A model generated the notes under the pieces. That model did no database searches and was not told where the DNA came from. It saw only the letters and a program-made list of their open reading frames with translations. From Flavobacteriaceae bacterium PS02334 (GTDB taxonomy: Bacteria > Bacteroidota > Bacteroidia > Flavobacteriales > Flavobacteriaceae), in assembly GCA_029959295.1 (NCBI GenBank), contig JASCOH010000006.1, positions 248,001-312,000 on the forward strand: 64,000 nucleotides of DNA. The letters run 5' to 3'. Shown piece after piece: positions 44,575 to 53,573 of this stretch. The number at the start of each line of letters is the position of its first letter. Within the stretch, counting starts at the first letter, position 1. A program made the translations under genes and the position numbers.

Positions 44575-45453
44575 ATGAAAAGAATAGTAGTTGCAATTGC
44601 CCTTGTTTTTAGCGTACTGCAGATTCAAGCGCAAGAATTTCAAGGAATGGCGGTTTATGAATCAAAAACCAGCACTGCTGACATGAAGGCAAGATTTGCT
44701 GGAAATCGTGATTTTACGCCAGAAATGCAGAAAATGATGGAAGAACGCATGAAAAAAATGATGGAAAAAACTTTCATCCTAAACTTTGATAAAACGGCTT
44801 CAATTTATAAAGAAGAAGAAAAATTAGACGCTCCAGGACAGCAAGGCGGCGGTGCAAGAATGATGTCTTCAATGATGGGCGGAGGCGGAACGTTCTACAA
44901 AAACGTAAAGCAAAAAGCGTATGCCGTCGATCGTGAATTTATGGGAAAAGAATTTTTGATCAAAGATTCGTTGCCAAAATTAGAATGGAAATTAGAAGGC
45001 GAAACCAAGCAAATCGGCGGTTATACTTGTTATAAAGCGACTGCGGTAAAACCTGTAAGCAAATCAGATTTTAGAAATTTCAGGCCAAAAGAAGAAAAGA
45101 AAGACGATAAAAAAGCAGAAAAAGAAAAGAGCACCAATTTCATGGACGATCTTGAAATGCCGAAAGAAGTAGTGATCACGGCTTGGTATGCTCCAGAAAT
45201 TGCTGTGAGCCAAGGACCTGAAAATTATTGGGGATTGCCAGGCTTGATTTTGGAAGTCAGCGATGGAAAAACGGTAATTTTATGTTCTAAAATAGTCTTG
45301 AATCCGAAGGAAAAAGCCGCGATAAAAGAACCGACAAAAGGAAAAGTGATTACGCAAAACGAATATGACGAAACCGTGACCAAAAAAATGCAAGAAATGC
45401 GCGAGCAGTTCAAAAGCAATGGCGGAAAACCAAGTTTTAGAATGGGGAACTAA
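44575..45453 (+). CDS. GLPGLI family protein (first copy)
   Basis: 292 residues from the ATG at 44575, chosen because it starts the signal peptide (MKRIVVAIALVFSVLQIQAQ). The family motif GPENYWGLPGLILEV is present at about 216-230, preceded by VVITAWYAPEIAVSQ. The middle (ARMMSSMMGGGGTFYKNVKQ) is Met/Gly-rich. Its final 25 codons are nearly identical to the second GLPGLI gene at 46446-47279. Function unknown; GLPGLI proteins are often encoded beside TonB-type receptors or CarboxypepD_reg proteins. A TTTG-like -7 box (CATATTTG) precedes it. Confidence 0.88.
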   Translation: MKRIVVAIALVFSVLQIQAQEFQGMAVYESKTSTADMKARFAGNRDFTPEMQKMMEERMKKMMEKTFILNFDKTASIYKEEEKLDAPGQQGGGARMMSSMMGGGGTFYKNVKQKAYAVDREFMGKEFLIKDSLPKLEWKLEGETKQIGGYTCYKATAVKPVSKSDFRNFRPKEEKKDDKKAEKEKSTNFMDDLEMPKEVVITAWYAPEIAVSQGPENYWGLPGLILEVSDGKTVILCSKIVLNPKEKAAIKEPTKGKVITQNEYDETVTKKMQEMREQFKSNGGKPSFRMGN

Positions 45454-45472
45454 AAATCTTACATAATTCAAT

Positions 45473-45513
45473 AAAAAGGCATAGATTGCAATCGCAGTTT
45501 ATGCCTTTTTTTT
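45473..45513 (+). terminator. Rho-independent terminator between GLPGLI and the following gene
   Basis: AAAAAGGCATA (45473-45483) pairs with TATGCCTTTTT (45500-45510), followed by TTT up to the next ATG. Half of this hairpin is found again after the second GLPGLI copy (47300-47320), where the descending arm is lost. Confidence 0.8.
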
Positions 45514-46443
45514 ATGAAGCAAATTTTCAATTTTTTAGTTTTTATACTTTTATTTTCTAATGTTTTGAATTCACAAACTTTGAAAGGAGTTGTGATAGAC
45601 CATGACACGAAAAAGCCAATGGATTTGGCAAGCCTATTTTTTAAAGAATCGAAATACACGATTTTTACCAATCCAGAAGGTAGATTTTTAATCGAAATTG
45701 ACAGCAATAATAAAAAAGATGAACTGTTAATTTCGTCTATTGGTTATGAAGATTTGATCGTAAGTTTTAAGGAATTTATGACTAAAAAAGAATATGAAAA
45801 AGTATTTGAAATGATTCCGAAAGCACAACAATTGGAAGAAATTTTGATTTCAAATGAAAAGATAGATTATAGCTGGGCAAAAACGATCTCTTCAAAGCGA
45901 AAGCCAACAATAGGATTCTCTTTTCAGTTTGGAACAGAAAATGTGAGGCTTGTCCAAAATCCTTACTTTAAAAACGGGAAAATTAAAAAGGTTATTTTGA
46001 GCTTAAAAAAAGTGACTAAAAATCGAAAGCAACCAGAATGGGAAATTGACTATGTCACGGCTTATAGTGTAAAATTTTATGAATATGATATGAAGAACAA
46101 AAAACCAGGCAAAGAGTTATATGATAAAAATATCATTGTTGAGCCTGCGAATAAATCTCAAAACTTTGAAATTAATGTTGATTCTTTACATATTCCCTTT
46201 TCTAAAAATGGTGTTTGTGTTGGCATTGAATATGTAAACACAAGATATGTAAACCCAAAAAAAGTTTTTGCAACGATTGCTCCGGCAATGGATTTTTATG
46301 AAGAAAAAAACTTCAAGCCAATACTGTCCTGGATTAGATATAGGGGTGATAGCCGGGGGTTTATGACCAACACTTATAAAGAAGGAAAAGAAAGATACCA
46401 CGATGTTCTGATAATGGATTTAGTAGTAAACACTGAAAAATAA
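45514..46443 (+). CDS. CarboxypepD_reg domain secreted protein
   Basis: 309 residues. Signal peptide about 1-19 (MKQIFNFLVFILLFSNVLNS). The next 80 residues are a carboxypeptidase-regulatory-like beta-sandwich: LKGVVIDHDTKKPMDLASLF, YTIFTNPEGRFLIEI, ELLISSIGYEDLIVSFKEF. The remainder (about 110-309) is of unknown type and ends TYKEGKERYHDVLIMDLVVN and TEK, which recurs as a remnant at 47322-47396. It sits between two GLPGLI genes and ends 2 bp before the second. Confidence 0.8.
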   Translation: MKQIFNFLVFILLFSNVLNSQTLKGVVIDHDTKKPMDLASLFFKESKYTIFTNPEGRFLIEIDSNNKKDELLISSIGYEDLIVSFKEFMTKKEYEKVFEMIPKAQQLEEILISNEKIDYSWAKTISSKRKPTIGFSFQFGTENVRLVQNPYFKNGKIKKVILSLKKVTKNRKQPEWEIDYVTAYSVKFYEYDMKNKKPGKELYDKNIIVEPANKSQNFEINVDSLHIPFSKNGVCVGIEYVNTRYVNPKKVFATIAPAMDFYEEKNFKPILSWIRYRGDSRGFMTNTYKEGKERYHDVLIMDLVVNTEK

Positions 46444-46445
46444 AT

Positions 46446-47279
46446 ATGAAAAAAATACTATATTTCGCTTTTGTACTTTTGCCTATTGTTACACTTGCCC
46501 AAAATTTTCAAGGAAAAGTAACCTATGAATGGAAAGCTAGCTCTGAAGAATATTCAAAAATGATTATTCAGCCAGACATGGATCCTGTCATGAAAAAGTT
46601 TTTAGAAGGAAAAATTAAAATGATGTTCCATAAAACTTATATTCTTGATTTTGACAAAACAGCTTCACTTTATAAAGAAGATAGGGTTTTGGATTTGCAT
46701 GGAGACGGATTCGTGCCTAATAATTCAGACGACGGAAATGAAATTGCTTATTTCAAAGATTTAAAAACAAAAGAATTGGTTTTGCAAAAAGAATTTTATT
46801 CAAAAGATTTTACCATTAAAGAACCGCTTGAAAATTTTGACTGGAAAATGGAATCAGAAACTAAAAAGATTAGTGAATATCTGTGTTACAAAGCCACAGC
46901 CGTAGTTCAAATAAGAGGAACACTTTATGGACACGAAATTAAAGAAGAAGAGCGTTCGACAAACTTTCTCAAAGAGAAAGAAAAACCGACAGAGAAAACG
47001 GTAACAGCTTGGTATGCTCCAGAAATTCCCGTAAGTCAAGGTCCGGAAAATTATTGGGGATTGCCAGGTTTTATTTTAGAAATAAATGATGGAAATGCGG
47101 TTACGTTGTGCACAAAAATTGTCATGAATCCGAAGGAAAAAGCCAGGATAAAAGAACCGACAAAGGGAAAAGTTATTACGCAAAATGAATATGATGAAAC
47201 CGTGACCAAAAAAATGCAAGAAATGCGCGAGCAGTTCAAAAGCAATGGCGGAAGACCAAGTTTTAGAATGGGAAACTAA
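46446..47279 (+). CDS. GLPGLI family protein (second copy)
   Basis: 277 residues with signal MKKILYFAFVLLPIVTLAQN. The family motif reads GPENYWGLPGFILEI, so the final I of GLPGLI is altered (GLPGFI). The last part, KEPTKGKVITQNEYDETVTK to SFRMGN, is almost identical to the first copy at both DNA and protein level, while the rest has diverged, so the pair arose by duplication with the end recently homogenised. It follows the CarboxypepD_reg gene by 2 bp. Confidence 0.85.
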   Translation: MKKILYFAFVLLPIVTLAQNFQGKVTYEWKASSEEYSKMIIQPDMDPVMKKFLEGKIKMMFHKTYILDFDKTASLYKEDRVLDLHGDGFVPNNSDDGNEIAYFKDLKTKELVLQKEFYSKDFTIKEPLENFDWKMESETKKISEYLCYKATAVVQIRGTLYGHEIKEEERSTNFLKEKEKPTEKTVTAWYAPEIPVSQGPENYWGLPGFILEINDGNAVTLCTKIVMNPKEKARIKEPTKGKVITQNEYDETVTKKMQEMREQFKSNGGRPSFRMGN

Positions 47280-47321
47280 AAATCTTACATAATTCAATAA
47301 AAAGGCATAGATTGCAATCGA

Positions 47322-47396
47322 AGAATATACAAGGAAGGCAAAGAAAGATACCATGAACCGCTTATAATGGATCTTGTCGTAAATACTGAAAAATAA
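47322..47396 (+). pseudogene. C-terminal remnant of a CarboxypepD_reg gene
   Basis: 24 in-frame codons, RIYKEGKERYHEPLIMDLVV and then NTEK followed by a stop, match the end of the 45514-46443 protein (TYKEGKERYHDVLIMDLVVN, TEK). It follows the shared sequence AATTCAATAAAAAGGCATAG directly, so the body of a second CarboxypepD_reg gene has been deleted. Confidence 0.85.
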
Positions 47397-47399
47397 AAC

Positions 47400-48080
47400 T
47401 TAATCAATCAATTTATAGCCTTGATTTCGAATGTTTATAATCTGAATATTTGGGTCAAGGTGTAGCTTTTTTCGAAGTTTTGTAATAAAAACATCCATGC
47501 TTCGGCCATTAAAAAAGTCATCATCGCCCCAGATTTTTTTCAAGATTATAGAGCGGTCTAAAATATCATTTTTGTTTTCAATCAAAAGCTGAAGCAAAGA
47601 AGCTTCTCGGTGCGTCAGTGAAATTATTTCGTCAGAATGATGCAAAGTTTGCTTGTTGCTATTGAAAATATAACTTCCGATTTGAAGGTTTTCTTCGGTT
47701 TTTTCTAAAGAAATTCGGTCTAAAAGCGAATGGATTCTGACAATCAATTCTTCCATGCTGAATGGTTTTTTCAGATAATCATTGCCTCCAAAATGAAATC
47801 CGTCGACTACATCTTGTGTTTGTGATTTTGCCGTAAGAAAAATAATAGGCGTTTTTTTGTCAATTTTCCGTATTTCTTTGGCTAAAGTAAATCCGTCCTT
47901 TTTAGGCATCATCACATCTAAAACTAAAATATCTGGCTTGCTTTTCAAAAATTCTGAAGAAGCTTCTTCGCCATTTTTGCAAAGAATAACTTCAAAATTT
48001 CTAGTTTCCAGACTTTCTTTTATAATTTGGGCAAGCGCTGGTTCGTCTTCGGCTAAAATTATTTTTATTTTTTCAGACAT
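47400..48080 (-). CDS. OmpR-family response regulator
   Basis: 226 residues. The receiver domain has the acidic pair LAEDEPALAQ, the phosphorylation site DILVLDVMMPKKDGF, the T/S site PIIFLTAKS and the Lys-containing LKKPFSMEELIVRI. A winged helix follows (about 130-226): SLTHREASLLQLLIENKN, RSIILKKIWGDDDFFNGRSM and VFITKLRKKLHLDPNIQII. Its start overlaps the kinase stop by 8 bp, so the pair is translationally coupled. Divergent repeats at 49617 are candidate targets. Confidence 0.95.
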   Translation of the reverse strand: MSEKIKIILAEDEPALAQIIKESLETRNFEVILCKNGEEASSEFLKSKPDILVLDVMMPKKDGFTLAKEIRKIDKKTPIIFLTAKSQTQDVVDGFHFGGNDYLKKPFSMEELIVRIHSLLDRISLEKTEENLQIGSYIFNSNKQTLHHSDEIISLTHREASLLQLLIENKNDILDRSIILKKIWGDDDFFNGRSMDVFITKLRKKLHLDPNIQIINIRNQGYKLID

Positions 48081-49578
48081 CAGGAAGCGTGATTTTAAAA
48101 GTGGTCCAATTAGTTACGATAAGTTCTAGTTTTCCATCATGTTTTTCGACGATTTTTTTAGAATAAAACAAACCGATCCCGAAGCCTTTTACATCATGAA
48201 TATTCCCTTTTGGAATTCGGTAAAACTTATCAAAAATCTTCTCTCTCTGACTTTTTTCAATTCCATTTCCGTTGTCTTCAACTCTGATTTCGATTTGTTT
48301 TTTGTTGTAAAATAGATTTATTGAAATTGTATTCCCGCCATATTTTACAGCATTGTCAATCAAGTTGGAGATAGCATTTTCTAAGTGAAAAACATCTGCA
48401 GAAATTATCAATTGTTCCATTTCAGATTCAAATGAAATAGCTTTGCTTTGACAAATCATTTTATGCTTTTCAGCAATATTTTTCAGTAGCGGAATTAGGT
48501 TTATATTTTCCTTCTGCAAAACCAATTTGTCAGTATCAATCGAAGCAGTTTCCAATAATTTTTCTACCATAATTTCCAATTTCTTCAATTGATCGCTAGA
48601 AATATCGAGATAACGTTTCGTTTTGGCAGCATCATTTACATCATTAAAATTACGCAAACCTTCAATTGCCGTGGCAACTGTCGTTATCGGCGTTTTAAAT
48701 TCATGCGTAATATTGCTAATCAAATCATTTTTAATTTCATCGACTTTTTTCTGGCGATTTATCGTTTTTAAAAGGTAAAGAAGACAGAAAATTATCGAGA
48801 GCGAAAGCAATAACGAAAGCACAATTTCAATCAAACTTCGCTTCAATACCAAAATAACAGGATTCGAAAAAAGCAGTTTTAATTTCTGGTTTTGTGGCAG
48901 TATGCTTGAATTTCCAAATGTGCTTAGCGGTAAAGACGCATTTTTGTTTGGATTGATTTTTTGAAAAATAGAATCTTTTTTGATTTGCTGGATTTCATAA
49001 TCGACAGCTATACTTTTTCGAAGAATTTCCTTGTCAAAAGCTTTCGCAATTTTTTCCAATTCCAATGAATCTTGAAACAACGAAACAATAATTTTATTGG
49101 TGAAATTTTCAATATTCGAAAGGCTGTCCGCCGCTTTTTTTCCTCTGATAACTCGCACAGACGTAATTTGACTGGCATGTGCTTTTTTTAATTTAAAGCG
49201 AATTGAATTTGTGGTGTCGTTTGATTTTTTAGTAATCGAATCATTGATTGAAAATGCAGTCACAAAAGCTTTTGTTCTTTTTTCAACCGGATGTTTACTG
49301 CCTGGAATGTTATTAGTGAAAGCGGTATCTGTAAATGCCTTTTCAATAAAATTCGTGTCTTTCAGGCTGTCATTGCTAATAAAAGACATGACATTATTTT
49401 TAGCGTCTTCAGCATAATAATGTTCAATAGAATTGTCAAAAGCAACTTGCACGTCATTAATCAAACGGCGCTCATTTTCTGCATAGTTTTTTATATTCCA
49501 GTAAATCTGCAAGCTGATGGTTGCCAGAATTGTAATGGTTATAAAAAGCAAAATATAGTTGTAATTCTTTAATTTCAT
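48073..49578 (-). CDS. Sensor histidine kinase
   Basis: 501 residues. Two membrane helices at about 7-29 and 248-270 flank a periplasmic sensor domain of about 220 residues rich in Asn/Ser/Lys. The cytoplasmic part has the phospho-acceptor box ISNITHEFKTPITTVATAIE, the N box NLIDNAVKYGG, G1 VEDNGNGIEKSQREKIFDKF and G2 GFGIGLFYSKKIVEKHDGK. Classical HisKA/HATPase_c kinase paired with the regulator encoded by the overlapping gene. The ligand is unknown; no periplasmic domain was recognised. Confidence 0.94.
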   Translation of the reverse strand: MKLKNYNYILLFITITILATISLQIYWNIKNYAENERRLINDVQVAFDNSIEHYYAEDAKNNVMSFISNDSLKDTNFIEKAFTDTAFTNNIPGSKHPVEKRTKAFVTAFSINDSITKKSNDTTNSIRFKLKKAHASQITSVRVIRGKKAADSLSNIENFTNKIIVSLFQDSLELEKIAKAFDKEILRKSIAVDYEIQQIKKDSIFQKINPNKNASLPLSTFGNSSILPQNQKLKLLFSNPVILVLKRSLIEIVLSLLLSLSIIFCLLYLLKTINRQKKVDEIKNDLISNITHEFKTPITTVATAIEGLRNFNDVNDAAKTKRYLDISSDQLKKLEIMVEKLLETASIDTDKLVLQKENINLIPLLKNIAEKHKMICQSKAISFESEMEQLIISADVFHLENAISNLIDNAVKYGGNTISINLFYNKKQIEIRVEDNGNGIEKSQREKIFDKFYRIPKGNIHDVKGFGIGLFYSKKIVEKHDGKLELIVTNWTTFKITLPDV

Positions 49579-49616
49579 TTTTCAAAAGTAGAAACAAATT
49601 GCATTCAAAATTCGCT

Positions 49617-49646
49617 GTTAACAATCGTTAACTTTGGTTAACCGAA
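49617..49646. promoter_or_regulatory. Triple GTTAAC repeat, candidate response-regulator site
   Basis: GTTAACAATC-GTTAACTTTG-GTTAACCGAA: GTTAAC starts at 49617, 49627 and 49637, exactly 10 bp apart. It lies 39 bp upstream of the kinase start (minus strand) and 51 bp before the third GLPGLI gene (plus strand), inside the divergent promoter region. OmpR-family regulators bind such tandem, helically phased repeats. Confidence 0.65.
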
Positions 49647-49696
49647 AGTGTGATTTTTTGTAAAGTTATTTGCAATGTAATCTAAAATAAATAATC

Positions 49697-50545
49697 ATGA
49701 TAAAAGTAGTTACCAATTTAGTACTATTAGCAAGCCTGTTTTGCTTCAGTTTAACCAATGCGCAAGATTTTCACGGCCAGGCAGTTTATGAATCAAAAAC
49801 TTTGCTGGGTGACAAAATCCAAATCAATAATTCTGATGGAATGCCTGAAGAAATGAAGCAGAAACTTCAAGAATCAATGAAAAAAGCTTTTGAGAAAACG
49901 TTCGTTCTGAATTTTAACAAATATGAGTCTGTTTATCTTCAAGAGGAAAAATTAGAAGCTCCGAAACCAAATTCTTCCATGAACGTAGTTGTTTTTAAAG
50001 GAAATACAGATGGGAAAAAATATAAAAATATAAAAGAAAAAATACAAATTTCAGAAGAAGATGTTTTTGGCAAAGAATTTCTAATAGTAGATTCTTTGAA
50101 AGTTTGGAATTGGAAATTAGAAAGCGAAACCAAGAAAATCGGAAATTATACTTGTCACAAAGCCGTTGCGGTAATTCCAGTTTCTGAAGAAGACATGAAG
50201 GAATATGAAGAAAATAAAAAGAATAAAGGAAATGGCAAAACGCAATTTATTTCTGTTGTCGAACCAAAAGAGCAAATTATTACGGTTTGGTATACGCCAG
50301 AAATTCCTGTGAGTCAAGGACCAGATCAATATTGGGGATTGCCAGGCTTGATTTTAGAAGCGAATAACGGACTTACAATTTTTTTGTGCTCAAAAATTAC
50401 TCTAAATTCAAAAGAGAAAAATGAAATCAAAAAACCAAATAAAGGTAAAAAAGTGAACCAAAAAGAATACGACAGAATAGTTGAAAAACAAATGGAAAGC
50501 ATGAAGGATTCCAAAGGAAATATCAACATCAAAATTGGAGGTTAA
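49697..50545 (+). CDS. GLPGLI family protein (third copy)
   Basis: 282 residues with signal MIKVVTNLVLLASLFCFSLT ending near NAQ. The family motif is GPDQYWGLPGLILEAN. The gene is more diverged than the other two (ending KGNINIKIGG) and has an acidic helix-rich middle (SEEDMKEYEENKKNKGNGK). It is divergent from the two-component genes across the GTTAAC repeats, suggesting control by them. It is followed after 49 bp by a large outer-membrane protein, the classical neighbour of GLPGLI genes. Confidence 0.88.
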   Translation: MIKVVTNLVLLASLFCFSLTNAQDFHGQAVYESKTLLGDKIQINNSDGMPEEMKQKLQESMKKAFEKTFVLNFNKYESVYLQEEKLEAPKPNSSMNVVVFKGNTDGKKYKNIKEKIQISEEDVFGKEFLIVDSLKVWNWKLESETKKIGNYTCHKAVAVIPVSEEDMKEYEENKKNKGNGKTQFISVVEPKEQIITVWYTPEIPVSQGPDQYWGLPGLILEANNGLTIFLCSKITLNSKEKNEIKKPNKGKKVNQKEYDRIVEKQMESMKDSKGNINIKIGG

Positions 50546-50594
50546 CACTTACAAATAAAAGAATTTCATATCTTCACAGCTTACAATTTTTATT

Positions 50595-53312
50595 ATGCAA
50601 AAAATAATTTCCCTCGCTATTTTCCTACTCTTTTCGTTTGCTTCAAAAGGACAAAATATACGATTTGAAGGATTGATTGTCGATTCAAAAGCGGCTGGTT
50701 TGGAGATGGCAAATGTCATGGCGGTGAATCAAGTGACAAATGCCATGGATTCTTATGCTATTACCAATGACAAAGGGAAGTTTCAGCTGTCATTGAAGGC
50801 TAATTCTTCGTATAAAATCAAGGTCAGCTTTATCGGATTTCAGCCTAAGGAAATCGAACTGAAAACGGCTTCTGAAAATATCATCCAAAATATTGTCATG
50901 CAGGAAGGCGTCGATTTAGAACAAGTGGAAATCGTTCATGAAATGCCAGTTTCCATCAAAGGCGACACGATAATTTACAATTCAGATTCCTTCACAAACG
51001 GAACCGAACGAAAACTTGGCGACATCTTGAAAAAGCTTCCAGGCGTTGAGGTCAATAAAGACGGACAAATTGAAGTGGAAGGGAAAGCAGTTTCTAAATT
51101 AATGGTCGACGGAAAAGATTTTTTTGACGGAGACACAAAGTTAGGCGTGCAGAATATTCCAGCGGATGCCGTCGATAAAGTTCAAGTTTTAAGGAATTAC
51201 AACGAAGTAAGCCAATTGAAAGGTCTTGAAAACAATGAGGAAAACGTGGCAATGAACATCAAATTGAAAAAAGGGAAAAAGAATTTCTGGTTCGGAGATT
51301 TGACTGCAGGAATAGGCGTTGGGCATGAAGAAGAACGTTATATTGCAAACCCAAAACTGTTTTATTATAGTCCGAAATACAGCATAAATTTGCTCGGAAA
51401 TTTCAATAATATCGGAGAGCTTCCTTTTACGATACAAGATTATTTCAAATTTACGGGCGGTTTTCGAAGCATTATGCGAAAAGGCGGAACCAATTTCAAT
51501 GTAGGTTCTAATGATTTGGGAATTGCGATGATGCGAAATAACCGCGCAAAAGAAATCGAGACGAGATTTGGCGCGGCAAATTTCAGCTATAATCCTTCAA
51601 AAGTGTGGACAATCAGCGGTTTCGGAATCTTAAATTCCAGCGATACTGAAATGGAAACCAATTCTAGAAACACAGTTTTAGATGCGCAAGGAAATGTAGA
51701 TTCTGAACAAATTTCTGCTGAAAAATCATTGCAAAAATCAAGTCTTGGGTTGTTTAAATTAAGTTCAAGTTATGTGCCAAATGAAAAACTGCATTTTGAT
51801 TATGACGTGCTTTTGAAAACCTCAAAACAAGATGAAAATGTAGGATTATTGAGCGAGCAGACCACGCGTGGCACTACTTTGGTTCAAGATATTTATACGA
51901 ATAAAAAACAGAATCCGATAGCGATAAACCAAAACCTGAACTACTATTATACGTTGAATGACAAAAATGTGATTGCCTTTGAAATGCAGCATGTTTATCA
52001 AGAAGAAGATCCTTTTTATAATGCAAATTTTCAGTTGCAGCCTTACGAATTGCCAGGCTATGTTTTAGGCCAGCAACGAAATGACGTCAATCAAAATCGT
52101 TTTATCAAAACCAATAAAATTGATGCGAAGCTTGATTATTACTATATGTTGACTCCGAAAAGCAATATAAATTTGACTTTAGGAAATACGTATTCTTATC
52201 AAAATTTCAACTCGCACATTTTCCAGATTTTAGATTCAGGAAGCAGAAATGACTTAAATGAAGCAGAAAATAATAACGACGTAAATTACGCTTTCAACGA
52301 TGTCTTTATAGGCTTGCATTACAAATTTATTACCGGAAAATTCACGTTCAATCCCGGTGTCGCTCTGCATAGCTATTCGATGAACAATCAGCAGCTAGGT
52401 TCTGATTTCAAGCAAAATTTCTTCAGGGTTTTGCCAGATGTCTATGCTTTATACCAAATTAAAAAATCAGAAACGCTGACCTATAATTTCAATCTGCAGA
52501 ATGATTTTACAGACATCGCGCAGCTTGCACAAGGAAATATTCTTTCCAGTTACAAGAGCCTTTTCATGGGAAATCGAAATCTTGAAAATGCGCTCAGCCA
52601 AAACCATACTTTGAGCTATTTCAAATTCAATATGTTCAACCAGACTAATGTTTCCGGGCGAATTAATTACAATAAGAGAGTCGATGCAGTAAAAAGAATT
52701 GCCCAATTTGACGGAATTTACCAAAGTTCCACGCCGTTCAATTCTAATTTTGCCGATGAAACGCTTTCCGGTTCCTTGCGATATGGAAGATCGTTTGCGA
52801 GATTTTACAAAGCTTCCGTGAGCGCTTCTTTAAATTGGGCGAAGCAGAATAACATACAGATTGATAGGCTTACAAGCGCCCAAATTCCGACGGCAAATGA
52901 AACTTTTACGCAGAATTACAACTTGAGTTTTTCGACCAATTTTAAGAACCTGCCAAGCTTGGAAATTGGTTATGCCGTAACTATAAATGAATATAGAAAC
53001 GATGTTTTTTACAACAATTCTCCATTCGCCAACTTAGAATATTATTTTCTGGATGCCTTTTCTTTTAAGGCCGAATATGAATTTAATAAATATACAAACC
53101 GCTCAAAAACAGTCGATAACCAATATGATTTTCTGTCTGCAAATTTTTCTTACCAAAAGAAAGACAGCAAATTTGAGTATAAAATCGGAGCCACAAACTT
53201 GTTAAACACCCGAACGCTGAACGACGACAGTTTCGACCAATTTTATTCCCGAACTTCACAATATCGAGTGCAGCCGAGGTATATTATTTTCTCCTTGAGA
53301 TATAGTTTATAA
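50595..53312 (+). CDS. TonB-dependent receptor-like outer membrane protein with CarboxypepD_reg domain
   Basis: 905 residues. Signal about 1-19 (MQKIISLAIFLLFSFASKG); a carboxypeptidase-regulatory domain (about 21-105; DSYAITNDKGKFQLSLKANS); a plug-like domain (about 125-210; GERKLGDILKKLPGVEVNKD, SKLMVDGKDFFDGDTKLGVQ); then an outer-membrane beta-barrel of many amphipathic strands ending FSLRYSL. The family (OMP_b-brl_3) lacks a clear TonB box, so energised transport is uncertain. It is probably co-transcribed with the GLPGLI gene. Confidence 0.85.
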   Translation: MQKIISLAIFLLFSFASKGQNIRFEGLIVDSKAAGLEMANVMAVNQVTNAMDSYAITNDKGKFQLSLKANSSYKIKVSFIGFQPKEIELKTASENIIQNIVMQEGVDLEQVEIVHEMPVSIKGDTIIYNSDSFTNGTERKLGDILKKLPGVEVNKDGQIEVEGKAVSKLMVDGKDFFDGDTKLGVQNIPADAVDKVQVLRNYNEVSQLKGLENNEENVAMNIKLKKGKKNFWFGDLTAGIGVGHEEERYIANPKLFYYSPKYSINLLGNFNNIGELPFTIQDYFKFTGGFRSIMRKGGTNFNVGSNDLGIAMMRNNRAKEIETRFGAANFSYNPSKVWTISGFGILNSSDTEMETNSRNTVLDAQGNVDSEQISAEKSLQKSSLGLFKLSSSYVPNEKLHFDYDVLLKTSKQDENVGLLSEQTTRGTTLVQDIYTNKKQNPIAINQNLNYYYTLNDKNVIAFEMQHVYQEEDPFYNANFQLQPYELPGYVLGQQRNDVNQNRFIKTNKIDAKLDYYYMLTPKSNINLTLGNTYSYQNFNSHIFQILDSGSRNDLNEAENNNDVNYAFNDVFIGLHYKFITGKFTFNPGVALHSYSMNNQQLGSDFKQNFFRVLPDVYALYQIKKSETLTYNFNLQNDFTDIAQLAQGNILSSYKSLFMGNRNLENALSQNHTLSYFKFNMFNQTNVSGRINYNKRVDAVKRIAQFDGIYQSSTPFNSNFADETLSGSLRYGRSFARFYKASVSASLNWAKQNNIQIDRLTSAQIPTANETFTQNYNLSFSTNFKNLPSLEIGYAVTINEYRNDVFYNNSPFANLEYYFLDAFSFKAEYEFNKYTNRSKTVDNQYDFLSANFSYQKKDSKFEYKIGATNLLNTRTLNDDSFDQFYSRTSQYRVQPRYIIFSLRYSL

Positions 53313-53313
53313 G

Positions 53314-53454
53314 AAGCTAATCCGGCTTTCTGCTGCAAGTTTTTTCATCCAGGCCTTTGTTTTTAATTGGCTGGCACGAGCTTCCTTTGGTCGCTGTGCC
53401 AGCCAAAAAAACAATAGGCCTGGATTTCAAAAAGCTTCCGCGGCAATCCGGGCT
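53314..53454. repeat. Palindromic intergenic element (REP-like)
   Basis: Nested inverted repeats: ATCCAGGCCT (53346-53355) with AGGCCTGGAT (53415-53424), and inside it GGCTGGCAC (53368-53376) with GTGCCAGCC (53395-53403). The outer flanks carry TTTCTGCTGCAA and CCGCGGCAATCCGGGCTA, also found in a variant form at 59291-59360. No ORF in it. Confidence 0.75.
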
Positions 53455-53536
53455 AGGGACTTTGATATTCCATAAAATTTATTTTTAAAGAAGCTTTATG
53501 TAGGAAATTAACGTATTATTTTTCTTCAAAATAAGT

Positions 53537-53544
53537 TATATTTG
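53537..53544 (+). promoter_or_regulatory. -7 box of the 751-residue gene
   Basis: TATATTTG matches TAnnTTTG exactly and lies 29 bp before the start. Confidence 0.6.
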
Positions 53545-53573
53545 TTATAGACAACAATAAACAAAGCCGTTTT

